Source of the DNA: Croceicoccus sp. Ery15
GTDB lineage: Bacteria; Pseudomonadota; Alphaproteobacteria; Sphingomonadales; Sphingomonadaceae
Direction: 5' to 3'
DNA length: 64,000 bases
Assembly (NCBI RefSeq): GCF_020985305.1
Contig: NZ_CP087588.1
Span: forward strand, 3,409,501 to 3,473,500
In this document: positions 44,280 through 52,727 of the stretch, one piece after another
Layout of the letters: every line of letters begins with the position of its first letter
Position numbering within the stretch: the first letter of the stretch is position 1
Notes under the pieces: generated by a model
Seen by the model: the letters and a program-made list of their open reading frames with translations, nothing else
What the model was told of the DNA's origin: nothing
Databases searched by the model: none
Position numbers and translations under genes: made by a program

Positions 44280-45140
44280 CTACTCTGCGGGTTTGGCAAT
44301 CGGGACCGCTTCCTTGAACGTGTGGGTGACATAGGGGAAGGGGATTTCGATGCCCGCAGCATCCAGTGCCTTCTTGATCGAGCGGACGACATCGCTTTTC
44401 GTCTCGCGCCGGTCGCGCGGGCGCGCGTCGGACCACCACTGGACCAGAAAATCGACCGAGCTTGCGCCATAGGACCATGCAAAAACGCTGACCGGCTTGT
44501 CGGTGTCGATCGCCTCGATCCCGTCCATCGCACCGCGGATCACTTCCATCGCATGGTCGAGATCGGTGTCATAGGAAACGCCGACCGTCAGCTCGTCCCG
44601 GCGGATATGCGCGTCGGTCAGGATCTGAACGGGGTTCTTGAACAGCGCAGCATTGGGCATGATCGTCAACTCGTTCGAAAGCTGGCGGATATGGGTTTCG
44701 CGCAGGCTGATATGCTCGACCTTGCCCAGCACGCCCTCAACCTCGATCACGTCGCCGATATTCATATTCTCGCGCAGCATGATCAGGACGCCGGCAAGGA
44801 AGTTTTCGAAAATATCCTGAAACGCAAAGCCGATGGCCACGGTGCCAAGACCAAGGCCCGCGATCACGCCTCCGGGTTCGAGGCCGGGCAATACGACTGT
44901 GGCGGCGATCATCAGCCCCACGATCCACACGCCGACGCGGGTCACGGTGGCGATCAGATTGCGCAGGCTTTCGCGCAGGTTCGCGCGCTGCGACAGCCCG
45001 TTGGTGATGCGCACGGCGATCTTGGCGGCCAGCCATGTCACCAGTATCAGCACCAGCCCGATAGCAAGGCTGGGCAGCGATGCCACCAGCCCCTGGGCCA
45101 TCGACATCAGTTCTTTTTCGATCGTCGCTACATAATCCAT
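44280..45140 (-). CDS. Small-conductance mechanosensitive channel (MscS family)
   Basis: A 286-residue inner-membrane channel with three N-terminal membrane helices and the pore helix region GLGLGTVAIGFAFQDIFENFLAG. The beta domain ENMNIGDVIEVEGVLGKVEHISLRET then leads to a C-terminal alpha/beta domain. This is the core MscS size, unlike the large DUF3772 member at the left end. It relieves osmotic pressure. The ATG at 45140 gives a normal amphipathic N-terminus (MDYVATIEKELMSM); an upstream frame is non-coding. It is six bases before the cytidine deaminase gene, probably one operon by position only. Confidence 0.9.
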   Translation of the reverse strand: MDYVATIEKELMSMAQGLVASLPSLAIGLVLILVTWLAAKIAVRITNGLSQRANLRESLRNLIATVTRVGVWIVGLMIAATVVLPGLEPGGVIAGLGLGTVAIGFAFQDIFENFLAGVLIMLRENMNIGDVIEVEGVLGKVEHISLRETHIRQLSNELTIMPNAALFKNPVQILTDAHIRRDELTVGVSYDTDLDHAMEVIRGAMDGIEAIDTDKPVSVFAWSYGASSVDFLVQWWSDARPRDRRETKSDVVRSIKKALDAAGIEIPFPYVTHTFKEAVPIAKPAE

Positions 45141-45387
45141 GGGAATCCTGAAATTTGCCTGGCGGAAGAGATTGCTTGCCGAAAGGGAGCGGCGGAGGGG
45201 CGGATCGGTTCCCGAAACGGGCCGTAATCCATCGTCCTGTCGCATAACAAGCGCATGGCGGGGGATGCAATGGTGGGTGTCCGTGGTCCGATCCTGGGGA
45301 CGACCCTTGCCTTCGGGCGCGGGTCGGGTCAGGGGCAGATCATTGCATCGAACCGGTTCACGCCATCCGCACAGGAGCATTCACAGC

Positions 45388-46188
45388 ATGATCGACCGCC
45401 GCACATTCCGCCGCAGCCTGTGCGCCATCGCCGCCATGGCGGGCGCGCTATGCGCCAGCCAGCCCGCGCTGGCATGGGGCGCGAACGGGCACCGTATCGT
45501 GGGCGATATCGCGCAGCGCTATCTTTCGCCGCAGGCCCATGCGGCCATGCTGGAAATTCTGGGAACGGAAACCTTGGCGGAAGCAGGGCCCTGGCCCGAT
45601 TTCATGCGTTCGGACCCCAGCGAATACTGGCAGAAGACGGCCAGCCCGTGGCATTATGTCACCGTTCCCGACGGCGAACATTACCACGAAGCGCCGCCGC
45701 AGGGCGATTCGGTCACCGCGCTGGCGGGCTTTGCCGAAACCCTGCGCGATCCCGATGCCAGCCTTGCCGACAAGCAGGCCGCGCTGCGCTTTATCGTGCA
45801 TATCGTGGGCGATCTGCAGCAGCCGCTTCACGCGGGCAATGGCACCGATCGCGGCGGCAATGACGTGCAGGTGACATGGTTCGGCAAAGCGATGAACCTG
45901 CATGCCTTGTGGGATTATGCCCTGCTCGACAGTCAGGAATTGTCATACAGCGAATATGCCGAATGGCTGAACGGCAATCTGACGCCGCAGGAAATGCGCG
46001 ACTGGGCCAGCCCCGATCCGCAGGTGTGGATCGCCGACAGCGCGGCGGTGCGGCCCAGCCTTTACCCCGCCGATCCCAAGCTGGGATATGAATATAATTA
46101 CAAGTTCAAGGGCGTGATGGAAGAGCGGCTGCAAAAAGGCGGCTTGCGTCTTGCCGCCTATCTGAACAAGGTGTTTGCGCCGGAATAA
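45388..46188 (+). CDS. S1/P1-type nuclease, exported
   Basis: A 266-residue secreted zinc-dependent nuclease. The signal peptide ends at PALA, so the mature protein begins with Trp (WGANGHR), as the family requires because the N-terminal Trp binds zinc. Metal-ligand motifs follow: WPDFM, WHYVTVP, HIVGDLQQPLHAGN and GGNDVQV. It cuts single-stranded DNA/RNA or removes 3' phosphates outside the cytoplasm. AGGAG lies 10 bases before the ATG. Its stop codon is inside the first unit of a 16-bp tandem repeat. Confidence 0.9.
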   Translation: MIDRRTFRRSLCAIAAMAGALCASQPALAWGANGHRIVGDIAQRYLSPQAHAAMLEILGTETLAEAGPWPDFMRSDPSEYWQKTASPWHYVTVPDGEHYHEAPPQGDSVTALAGFAETLRDPDASLADKQAALRFIVHIVGDLQQPLHAGNGTDRGGNDVQVTWFGKAMNLHALWDYALLDSQELSYSEYAEWLNGNLTPQEMRDWASPDPQVWIADSAAVRPSLYPADPKLGYEYNYKFKGVMEERLQKGGLRLAAYLNKVFAPE

Positions 46189-46240
46189 GGATGCGCCGGA
46201 ATAAGGATGCGCCGGAATAAGGATGCGCCGGAAATAGGAT
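46177..46240. repeat. Four tandem 16-bp units
   Basis: GCGCCGGAATAAGGAT is repeated at 46177, 46193 and 46209 without change, and at 46225 as GCGCCGGAAATAGGAT. The first unit contains the last codons and stop of the nuclease gene. Copy-number change would not alter the nuclease protein. The block lies before the convergent queuosine transporter gene. Confidence 0.9.
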
Positions 46241-46243
46241 GCG

Positions 46244-46273
46244 ACGGAGCAGCGCCTAAGCGTGCTGCTCCGT
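46244..46273. terminator. Hairpin between nuclease and queuosine transporter genes
   Basis: ACGGAGCAGC (46244-46253) pairs perfectly with GCTGCTCCGT (46264-46273) over 10 bp. The loop contains the stop codon of the minus-strand transporter gene. The GC-rich stem and location between convergent genes suggest a shared terminator; the T-run is weak. Confidence 0.55.
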
Positions 46274-46930
46274 TCCGCCCGGCTCCATCCTTTTGGCAAG
46301 GCGCACGAGCAGCGCGATCACCGGCGGCACCAGCACCAGCGACAGCACCACCTTGGCCAGCGCCTGCCCCATGATCAGATCGGCGATCGGGCGCACGCCA
46401 TAAAATGCGACCGTGATGAAGATCAGCGTATCGATCACCTGGCTGATGATCGACGCGACCGCCCCGCGCGCCAGCATGGGCACTTTCACCAGCACGGCCA
46501 GCCGCGAAAAGATCAGCACGTTCAGCGACATGGAAATGCCATAGGCGATGATCCCCGCCGCCATCAACCGCCAGCTTTGCCCCAGCACGATGGGGAACGC
46601 GTCTTTTGCAGGTTCCCACATCCCCTCGTCCGTGGGCAGGGCCAGCACGATAAAGGTCAGGAAAATCGCCATGACCAGCGGCACGAACCCGAAACGCACC
46701 ATCTGCGTCGCGGTCTTTTGCCCGTAAAGCTGCGCTACGCTGCTTGAGATCGAAACGAGCAGCAGGAACGGAAAAATCCCCGCCTCTACCGCCAGCGGGC
46801 CCAGTGCCACCTGTTTCGCACCCAGCACGCCCGCGATGCAGGTCATCCCGCCATAGAACAGCGCGTAAAGGAACAGGGGTTTGGGATATCGGGGCGAAAG
46901 GTCGATTTCGCGGGTCGCGGTCTCTATCAT
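46256..46930 (-). CDS. yhhQ: Queuosine precursor transporter (YhhQ/VUT family)
   Basis: A 224-residue inner-membrane protein with six hydrophobic segments. The family signatures FYGGMTCIAGVLGAKQVALG and the ARGAVASIISQVIDTLIFITVAFYG block (Ser, Gln and Asp of the VUT domain) are present. It imports preQ0/preQ1 or queuine for tRNA modification. I see no preQ1 aptamer-like sequence in the 191-base divergent region upstream. No queuosine biosynthesis gene is adjacent. Confidence 0.87.
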   Translation of the reverse strand: MIETATREIDLSPRYPKPLFLYALFYGGMTCIAGVLGAKQVALGPLAVEAGIFPFLLLVSISSSVAQLYGQKTATQMVRFGFVPLVMAIFLTFIVLALPTDEGMWEPAKDAFPIVLGQSWRLMAAGIIAYGISMSLNVLIFSRLAVLVKVPMLARGAVASIISQVIDTLIFITVAFYGVRPIADLIMGQALAKVVLSLVLVPPVIALLVRLAKRMEPGGTEQHA

Positions 46931-47121
46931 GGCGGGACACTAGCGGAAAATGCGCCCGGGGGAAGCGCGCGGCAATCGATAGCCCACAATCAACCGGTTC
47001 GCCCGATCATGGTTCTGGCAATCAAGGTTCTGGCGGCGCGATCTGCTTGAGCATCGGCGCAGCTTGTAGCAATAGGGTCGGATAAACGCCTTTTTCCCGC
47101 TGCTGCCGGTATCTCTCCTTC

Positions 47122-48456
47122 ATGCAAACCCCTTTCGTGAGCCTTTTGGGCATCGCCCTTATCCTGCTGATCGCCTTTGGCCTGTCGAACAACCGGCGCG
47201 GAATCAGCATTCGCATCGTCGGCGCGGCATTTGCATTGCAGACGGTGATGGCGCTGCTGGTGCTGCGCACGCCATGGGGCGCGGCGGTGATCGCGGCGAT
47301 GGCGCGCGGTGTATCGAACCTGCTGGGCTATGCGGCAGAGGGGACGAATTTCATCTTCGGTCCGCTGGCCAGCCCCGAGATCGGCGGCAATAGCTTTGCC
47401 ATTGCCGCGCTGACGGTGATCATCTTTTTCGCCAGCCTTGTTTCGGTCCTGTATTATCTGGGCGTGATGCAGCTGATCATCCGCTGGGTCGGCGGCGCGA
47501 TCGGCTGGGTCACGGGGATCAGCCGCGTCGAATCGCTGGCGGCGGCGGCCAATATCTTCGTCGGACAGTCGGAAAGCCCGCTGGTGGTGCGTCCCTATCT
47601 GGCGGGGCTGGCGCCGTCGCGGCTGTTCACGTTGATGGCTGTAGGCATGGCGGGCGTGGCGGGGACGATCCTTGCCGCCTATGCCAGCCTGCTGGGGGAA
47701 CAATATCTGCCCTATCTGCTGGCCGCCGCGTTTATGAGCGCGCCGGGCGGTATTCTGATGGCCAAGATCATCATGCCCGATCCCAAGGAGCCTTCGGCCT
47801 CCGCAGAGGGCGAGGTGGATTTGCCCGAAAGCCGCCGCAGCGGCGAGGGGCCGGCAGCGCTGCTGCCCGAAGGCGGGCGCGATTCGGCGGAAACCGCCGA
47901 CGACATTCCCGACGCCCATGATGACGAGGAAAAGCCCGCCAATGTGATCATGGCTGCCGCGCAAGGGGCGCAAACGGGCGTGAAGCTGGCCGTGGCGGTG
48001 GGCGCGATGGTGCTGTCCTTTGTGGCGCTGGTGGCATTGGCCAACGGGCTTCTGTCAGGCGCGGGCGAGCTGGTGGGCGTCGAAGGGCTGACCTTCCAGT
48101 CGGTGCTGGGCTGGATATTCTCGCCGGTCATGTTCCTGCTGGGCATCCCCTGGAACGAGGCGCAGGTGGCGGGCGGATTGTTCGGCACCAAGATCGTGCT
48201 GAACGAATTCGTCGCCTTTATCGAACTGGGCGGATACGGGCCCGACGTGCTCAGCCCGCGCAGCCGCGCTATCGTCACCTTTTCGCTTTGCGGTTTCGCC
48301 AATGTGGCATCGATTGCCATTCAGATCGCGGTGATCGGCGGTCTTGCGCCCAACCAGCGGCCCGTGGTCGCGCGGCTGGGGCCCAAGGCGCTGGCAGCCG
48401 GTTCGCTGTCGAACCTGATGAGCGCGGCACTGGCGGGACTCATGTTGCCGATGTAA
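47122..48456 (+). CDS. nupC: Concentrative nucleoside transporter (CNT/NupC family)
   Basis: A 444-residue inner-membrane transporter: the N-terminal hydrophobic block, the gate/core segment NIFVGQSESPLVVRPYLAG with the Gln and Glu of the nucleoside site, and the C-terminal SLCGFANVASIAIQIAVIGG motif with the second set. It imports nucleosides with protons or sodium. A hydrophilic acidic insert of about 60 residues at around 215-275 (PKEPSASAEGEVD and beyond) interrupts the middle. The cytidine deaminase gene lies to the left, so the two could serve pyrimidine salvage, but they are not in one operon. Confidence 0.9.
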   Translation: MQTPFVSLLGIALILLIAFGLSNNRRGISIRIVGAAFALQTVMALLVLRTPWGAAVIAAMARGVSNLLGYAAEGTNFIFGPLASPEIGGNSFAIAALTVIIFFASLVSVLYYLGVMQLIIRWVGGAIGWVTGISRVESLAAAANIFVGQSESPLVVRPYLAGLAPSRLFTLMAVGMAGVAGTILAAYASLLGEQYLPYLLAAAFMSAPGGILMAKIIMPDPKEPSASAEGEVDLPESRRSGEGPAALLPEGGRDSAETADDIPDAHDDEEKPANVIMAAAQGAQTGVKLAVAVGAMVLSFVALVALANGLLSGAGELVGVEGLTFQSVLGWIFSPVMFLLGIPWNEAQVAGGLFGTKIVLNEFVAFIELGGYGPDVLSPRSRAIVTFSLCGFANVASIAIQIAVIGGLAPNQRPVVARLGPKALAAGSLSNLMSAALAGLMLPM

Positions 48457-48466
48457 GGGCGCACCC

Positions 48467-49423
48467 ATGACCGACACTCCCATGACAAGCACCCCAATGA
48501 CCGACACTATCGCCCATGTTTCGCTGACCCAGCCGGTGGACACGCTGGCCCAAGAGCTGGGCCGCAGCTTTTCCGAATTCGGCTTTGCCGTCATATCGGA
48601 CCACGGCATCGATCAGGATCTGATCGCCCGGGCCGAACGGTTGAGCCGCGAATTCTTTGCCCTGTCCGAAGATACCAAGCGCGCCTATTTCATCCAAAAC
48701 GGCGGCGGCGCGCGAGGCTATACGCCCTATCGCACCGAAAAGGCGGTGGGTTACGATACGACCGATCTGAAGGAGTTCTGGCATGTCGGGCGCACGTTGC
48801 CCGATGGCGACCCGCTGGCCGAATTCATGCCCGCCAATGTCTGGCCGGACGAGCTTCCCGAATTCCGCGAGGTGTATGAGGCGCTTTATGCCGAGTTTGA
48901 CAAGGCGGGGCTGAAAATCCTGTCGGCCATCGCGATTCATCTGGGTCTGGCACCCGACTGGTTCGATGCCACGGTCGATCAAGGCAATTCGGTGCTGCGC
49001 CTGTTGCATTATCCGCCCGTGGAGAATGCCGAAGGCGCGGTGCGTGCGGCTCCGCATGGCGATATCAATACGATCACTCTGCTGTTGGGCGCGGAAGAGG
49101 CGGGGCTGGAACTGCTGTCGCAGCAGGGCGAATGGATTCCCGTATCGCCCCCGCCGGGCGCGCTGGCAGTGAATATCGGCGATATGCTGTCGCGCCTGAC
49201 GAACGACAAGCTTCGCTCGACCATCCACCGCGTCGTCAATCCCAAGGGTGCGGCATCGCGGCGCAGCCGGTTTTCGATGCCGTTCTTCCTGCATTTCCGG
49301 CCCGATTTCGTCATCGAGACCCTGCCGCAATGCGTCGATGCGGAACATCCGGACCAGTATGAGCCGCTGTCGAGCCACGATTTCCTGATGCAGCGGCTGC
49401 GCGAGATCAATCTGACCAAATAG
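48467..49423 (+). CDS. 2-oxoglutarate/Fe(II)-dependent dioxygenase (isopenicillin N synthase-like)
   Basis: A 318-residue cytoplasmic oxygenase. The DIOX_N-type N-terminus (GRSFSEFGFAVISDHGI) precedes the double-stranded beta-helix with iron ligands in APHGDINTITLL (His, Asp) and RSTIHRVVNP (His), and the 2-oxoglutarate Arg/Ser in RSRFSMPFF. Substrate is unknown; relatives act on small metabolites. The coding start contains three in-frame ATGs in an imperfect MTDTP/MTSTP/MTDT repeat; the first, at 48467, has AAGGG at a good distance. It is 10 bases after the nucleoside transporter gene, so it is probably cotranscribed with it. Confidence 0.88.
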   Translation: MTDTPMTSTPMTDTIAHVSLTQPVDTLAQELGRSFSEFGFAVISDHGIDQDLIARAERLSREFFALSEDTKRAYFIQNGGGARGYTPYRTEKAVGYDTTDLKEFWHVGRTLPDGDPLAEFMPANVWPDELPEFREVYEALYAEFDKAGLKILSAIAIHLGLAPDWFDATVDQGNSVLRLLHYPPVENAEGAVRAAPHGDINTITLLLGAEEAGLELLSQQGEWIPVSPPPGALAVNIGDMLSRLTNDKLRSTIHRVVNPKGAASRRSRFSMPFFLHFRPDFVIETLPQCVDAEHPDQYEPLSSHDFLMQRLREINLTK

Positions 49424-49444
49424 GGCCTGACGAAATAGGGCGCA

Positions 49445-50593
49445 TCATTCAGCCAAGAAGCGCGCCTTGGACAGGCATTCGCGCCATTCGTCCGCTCCGT
49501 CGCTGTCGGCCACTATGCCCGACCCGACCCCGAATGTCGCGCGCCCGTCTATGGTCAGCCGCAATGTGCGGATCGCCACGTTGAAACAGGCGCCTTCGGC
49601 GTCCATCTGCCCGATCGCTCCGCAATAGGGGCCGCGCTGCCAGCCCCGGTCAGTCCCGCCTTCGACCGCATCGATAATCTCCATCGCGCGCAGTTTGGGC
49701 GCGCCGGTGATCGAACCGCAAGGGAACATCGCGCCGAACAGAGCCGCCGCATCGAAACCGGCCGCCAGCGTGGCACGTACCGTGCTCGTCATCTGGAACA
49801 CGGTGGGATAGGCCTCGATACGGAACGGCTGCTCGACGCGCACCGATCCCGGCAGGGCAAGACGCGACAGATCGTTGCGCATCAGATCGGTGATCATCAG
49901 GTTTTCGGCGCGGTCCTTGCGGCTGGCGGCCAGATCACTGGCAAATGTGCGGTCTTCTTCCGCATCGGCGCTTCGCGGGCGAGTGCCCTTCATCGGGCGG
50001 GTTTCGATCTCTGTGCCGCGCGCGCGAAAGAACAATTCGGGCGAGAAGCTGAGCAGCCATTGCAGCCCGTCGAAAACCAGCGCGCCGAACCGCGCCGCTG
50101 CGCGCGGACGGATCGCGCGATAGATCGCCAGAGGATCGCCCTGCCATATGCCGGCGAGCGCAATGGTCAGGTTCGCCTGATAGATGTCGCCCGCGCGGAT
50201 CGCCTCGATAATGTTGTCGAACCGCGCGAGATAGGCATCGCGGCCTATCACCGGCTGCATCGCGCCCAATGCGCCCCCGCCATCGCTGTGCCGCGCCAGC
50301 CAGCCATCGACATCGCCGACCGGCATGGCGGTCACGCGGTCGAACGCGCCCATCCACATCAGCGGCCCGGCGGACGGACGGCGCAGCGGTGCGAGCCGCG
50401 GGTCTAGCGCAAAGCCCGCGTCATAGCCGATCCAGCCCGCGATCCGCTCTCCCGCCTGACGCAGGGATTCCAGAGTTTGCAACGCGGCCGGAATATCGCC
50501 GTGGTCGCAAGGGGCCAGCATGTCGCGCGCGCCTTCGAACAGGCGGGCGGTGCCGGTTTCAAGATCCTCTATCAGTGCAAAGGGAGAGGGCAT
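49445..50593 (-). CDS. pabB: Aminodeoxychorismate synthase component I
   Basis: A 382-residue chorismate-binding enzyme. GDIYQANLTIALAG, ETRPMKGTRPR (the Lys, which in PabB forms the covalent intermediate and in TrpE is Ala) and FPCGSITGAPKLRAMEIIDAVEGG are visible. It joins ammonia from the PabA partner to chorismate for folate synthesis. It lacks the class IV aminotransferase (PabC) fusion seen in many relatives, and no pabA or pabC is next to it. Its 3' end faces the oxygenase gene with 21 bases between. Confidence 0.9.
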   Translation of the reverse strand: MPSPFALIEDLETGTARLFEGARDMLAPCDHGDIPAALQTLESLRQAGERIAGWIGYDAGFALDPRLAPLRRPSAGPLMWMGAFDRVTAMPVGDVDGWLARHSDGGGALGAMQPVIGRDAYLARFDNIIEAIRAGDIYQANLTIALAGIWQGDPLAIYRAIRPRAAARFGALVFDGLQWLLSFSPELFFRARGTEIETRPMKGTRPRSADAEEDRTFASDLAASRKDRAENLMITDLMRNDLSRLALPGSVRVEQPFRIEAYPTVFQMTSTVRATLAAGFDAAALFGAMFPCGSITGAPKLRAMEIIDAVEGGTDRGWQRGPYCGAIGQMDAEGACFNVAIRTLRLTIDGRATFGVGSGIVADSDGADEWRECLSKARFLAE

Positions 50594-50727
50594 GGCCGCG
50601 TTTAACCGAGCCGCCCGTCACGGGCAAAGGGGAAGATCATGCACCACCGGACCGCGGCCCTTGCGATGCCGATTGACGGTCCGGCGAAAATCTGCCAACC
50701 GCCTGCTCCGCTCTGAAGCTTGGCTTC

Positions 50728-50801
50728 GCGGGTGTAGCTCAATGGTAGAGCAGCAGCTTCCCAAGCTGACGACGAGGGTTCGATTCCCTTCACCCGCTCC
50801 A
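50728..50801 (+). tRNA. tRNA-Gly (anticodon CCC)
   Basis: A 74-base cloverleaf: acceptor arms GCGGGTG and CACCCGC, D-arm GCTC...GAGC, anticodon loop TTCCCAA with anticodon CCC, and a TTCGATT T-loop between AGGG and CCCT. The discriminator T is followed by an encoded CCA. It reads GGG codons. A hairpin follows 13 bases downstream. Confidence 0.95.
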
Positions 50802-50814
50802 GCGCCGGCCCTTT

Positions 50815-50840
50815 GGCCCGCGCATGGCACGCGGGCCTTT
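50815..50840. terminator. Terminator between tRNA-Gly and hydrolase gene
   Basis: GGCCCGCG (50815-50822) pairs perfectly with CGCGGGCC (50830-50837), followed by TTT on the plus strand. It lies between the tRNA gene and the convergent hydrolase gene and can serve both directions. Confidence 0.65.
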
Positions 50841-50846
50841 CGCCGA

Positions 50847-51503
50847 TCAGCGGATCGGGCAATCCGGGCTGAGCCGGAAATTCAGGTAATTATCGACCGA
50901 ACGCATCAGATCGTCGAATTCATGTTCGAAGAAATGGTTCGCGCGCGGAATCTCGTCATGGTGGATCGTGATGTGCTTTTGCGTGCGCAGCTTGTCGACC
51001 AGCTTTTGCACCGCGTTCGGCGTCACCACCGTATCGGCCGCGCCCTGAATGATGATACCGCTGGCAGGGCAGGGCGCCAGGAACGAAAAATCATACATAT
51101 TCGCGGGCGGCGCGATAGAGATGAAGCCGCGGATTTCCGGCCTGCGCATCAGCAATTGCATGCCGATCAGCGCGCCGAACGATACGCCCGCCACCCAGGT
51201 GACCTGCGCTTCGGGGTGGATCGTCTGCACCCAGTCCAGCGCGGCGGCGGCGTCGGACAATTCGCCGATGCCATTGTCGAAACTGCCCTGGCTGCGCCCT
51301 ACGCCGCGAAAATTGAAGCGTAGAACGGCAAAGCCGCGCGCGGCGAAATCCTTGTACAGCGCCTGCGTGATCCGCTCGTTCATCGTGCCGCCGCCCTGCG
51401 GGTGCGGGTGCAGGATCAGCGCCAGCGGAGCGCGCGGACGCGGCGCGGGGTGGTAGCGGCCTTCGAGGCGGCCTTCGGGTCCGGGAAAAATAACGGAAGG
51501 CAT
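50847..51503 (-). CDS. Alpha/beta hydrolase (COG2945-like)
   Basis: A 218-residue cytoplasmic hydrolase with no signal. It has HPHPQGGGTMNERI (oxyanion region), the VLRFNFRGVGRSQGSFDNG segment, nucleophile WVAGVSFGALIG, a later acid in QGAADTVV and the C-terminal ANHFFEHEF His. Members of this group are small esterases of unknown substrate and are common beside Fe-S genes in alphaproteobacteria. The ATG at 51503 starts MPSVIFPGPEGRLEG, and the AGGTG ahead is distant. Divergent from the desulfurase pair. Confidence 0.85.
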   Translation of the reverse strand: MPSVIFPGPEGRLEGRYHPAPRPRAPLALILHPHPQGGGTMNERITQALYKDFAARGFAVLRFNFRGVGRSQGSFDNGIGELSDAAAALDWVQTIHPEAQVTWVAGVSFGALIGMQLLMRRPEIRGFISIAPPANMYDFSFLAPCPASGIIIQGAADTVVTPNAVQKLVDKLRTQKHITIHHDEIPRANHFFEHEFDDLMRSVDNYLNFRLSPDCPIR

Positions 51504-51593
51504 CGGTGGAATTGGCACCTGTTGCTGCCCTGTATCGGGCCGAACGGCCCACAGGGGTGTGATCTGAAATTTCAGCCTATATAGATAGGGATT

Positions 51594-51617
51594 GCAAGAG
51601 CGCAATCTTGCGCTTGC
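51594..51617. promoter_or_regulatory. Inverted repeat upstream of the desulfurase genes
   Basis: GCAAGAGCGCAA and TTGCGCTTGC can form a 10-bp stem with a two-base bulge around a TC loop, 31 bases before the desulfurase ATG. No match to a known IscR or RirA site is claimed. It could be an operator or leader hairpin. Confidence 0.4.
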
Positions 51618-51647
51618 ATGGCGTGCCGATCCGCTACGCCCTTTCTG

Positions 51648-52727
51648 ATGACGAGGTTCCCGCTGAATTCCACCTATCTCGATCATGCCGCCAGCGCCCC
51701 GCTTTTGCCGCAAGCGCGCGAGGCGATGCTGGAAGGGCTGGCGCTGGACGCCAATCCGTCGAGCCCGCATCGCGCTGGCCGCGCGGCCAAGGCGGCGCTG
51801 GAAGATGCGCGGGCGCGGGTGAAAACGGCCCTGGGGTGGAGCGGCGAGGTGATTTTTACCAGCGGCGCGAGCGAGGCGCTGGAAATCGCGCTGACCCGCA
51901 GCCACGCGGCGCGGCGGATGATTTCGGCGGTGGAGCACGAAGCTGTTTCGCGCCATGTGCCGGGGGCGGCAATATTGCCGGTGGGGCCGGACGGTCTGGT
52001 TGATCCTGCGGCTATCGGCGATTGCATCGATACTTTGGTCGCGGTGCAGCAGGTGAACAACGAAACCGGCGTCATCCAGCCTATCGCCGAGATCTATGAT
52101 GCGGTGCACGCGTCGGGCGGGCTGTTGCTGGCCGATTGCGCGCAAGGGGCAGGCAAGATCGCGCTGCCGCCCGCTGGACTGGCATGCGACATGGCGGTGA
52201 TCAGCGCGCACAAGTTCGGCGGACCGATGGGCATCGGCGCGCTGTTGCTGCGCGATCTGGGCCTGATCGCGCCGACTGGCGGGCAGGAACGCGGCTATCG
52301 CGGCGGAACGGAAAATGTCGCGGGCGCGATGGCGATGGCGGCTGCGCTCGAAGCGGGCGATGACTGGATGGCAGGGGCCGCACGGCTGCGCGCACGGCTT
52401 GAAGATGCGATCATCGATGCGGGCGGAGAGGTGATCGCCGCTGCCTCGCCGCGAATTGCGACAATCGGCTCCTATCGCCTGCCGGGGCTGGCAAGCATGG
52501 TGCAGCTGATCCGGCTGGACGGGGCGGGCATTGCGGTTTCGGCGGGCAGCGCCTGTTCGTCGGGATCGTTGAAGCCCAGCCGCGTGCTGATGGCATTGGG
52601 CCTTGACGAAAAGGCGGCGGGCGAGGTGATCCGCGTGTCGATCGGGCGCGAGACGGGGGAAGCGGACATCGATGCCTTTCTGGCCGTCTGGCGCGATCTG
52701 GCGGCGCAGGCCGGTTCGGGCGCATGA
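51648..52727 (+). CDS. Cysteine desulfurase-like protein, first copy
   Basis: A 359-residue PLP enzyme of the class V aminotransferase fold. The start TYLDHAASAPLLPQAREAM, the cofactor Lys in ISAHKFGGPMGIG and the active-site Cys in VSAGSACSSGSLKPSRVL are present. It moves sulfur from cysteine to a protein acceptor. Its last codons overlap the start of a second, related desulfurase gene (ATGA). No good ribosome-binding site precedes the chosen ATG at 51648; the next in-frame option upstream is 51618. Role as main or auxiliary sulfur donor cannot be told from sequence. Confidence 0.85.
   Translation: MTRFPLNSTYLDHAASAPLLPQAREAMLEGLALDANPSSPHRAGRAAKAALEDARARVKTALGWSGEVIFTSGASEALEIALTRSHAARRMISAVEHEAVSRHVPGAAILPVGPDGLVDPAAIGDCIDTLVAVQQVNNETGVIQPIAEIYDAVHASGGLLLADCAQGAGKIALPPAGLACDMAVISAHKFGGPMGIGALLLRDLGLIAPTGGQERGYRGGTENVAGAMAMAAALEAGDDWMAGAARLRARLEDAIIDAGGEVIAAASPRIATIGSYRLPGLASMVQLIRLDGAGIAVSAGSACSSGSLKPSRVLMALGLDEKAAGEVIRVSIGRETGEADIDAFLAVWRDLAAQAGSGA

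Noticed and set aside
46177..46240. CRISPR-like array
   Set aside because: The 16-bp units are directly adjacent without spacers; this is a simple tandem repeat.
46931..47121. Possible preQ1 riboswitch before the queuosine transporter gene
   Set aside because: No short pseudoknot aptamer with the expected A-rich tail can be drawn in this region.
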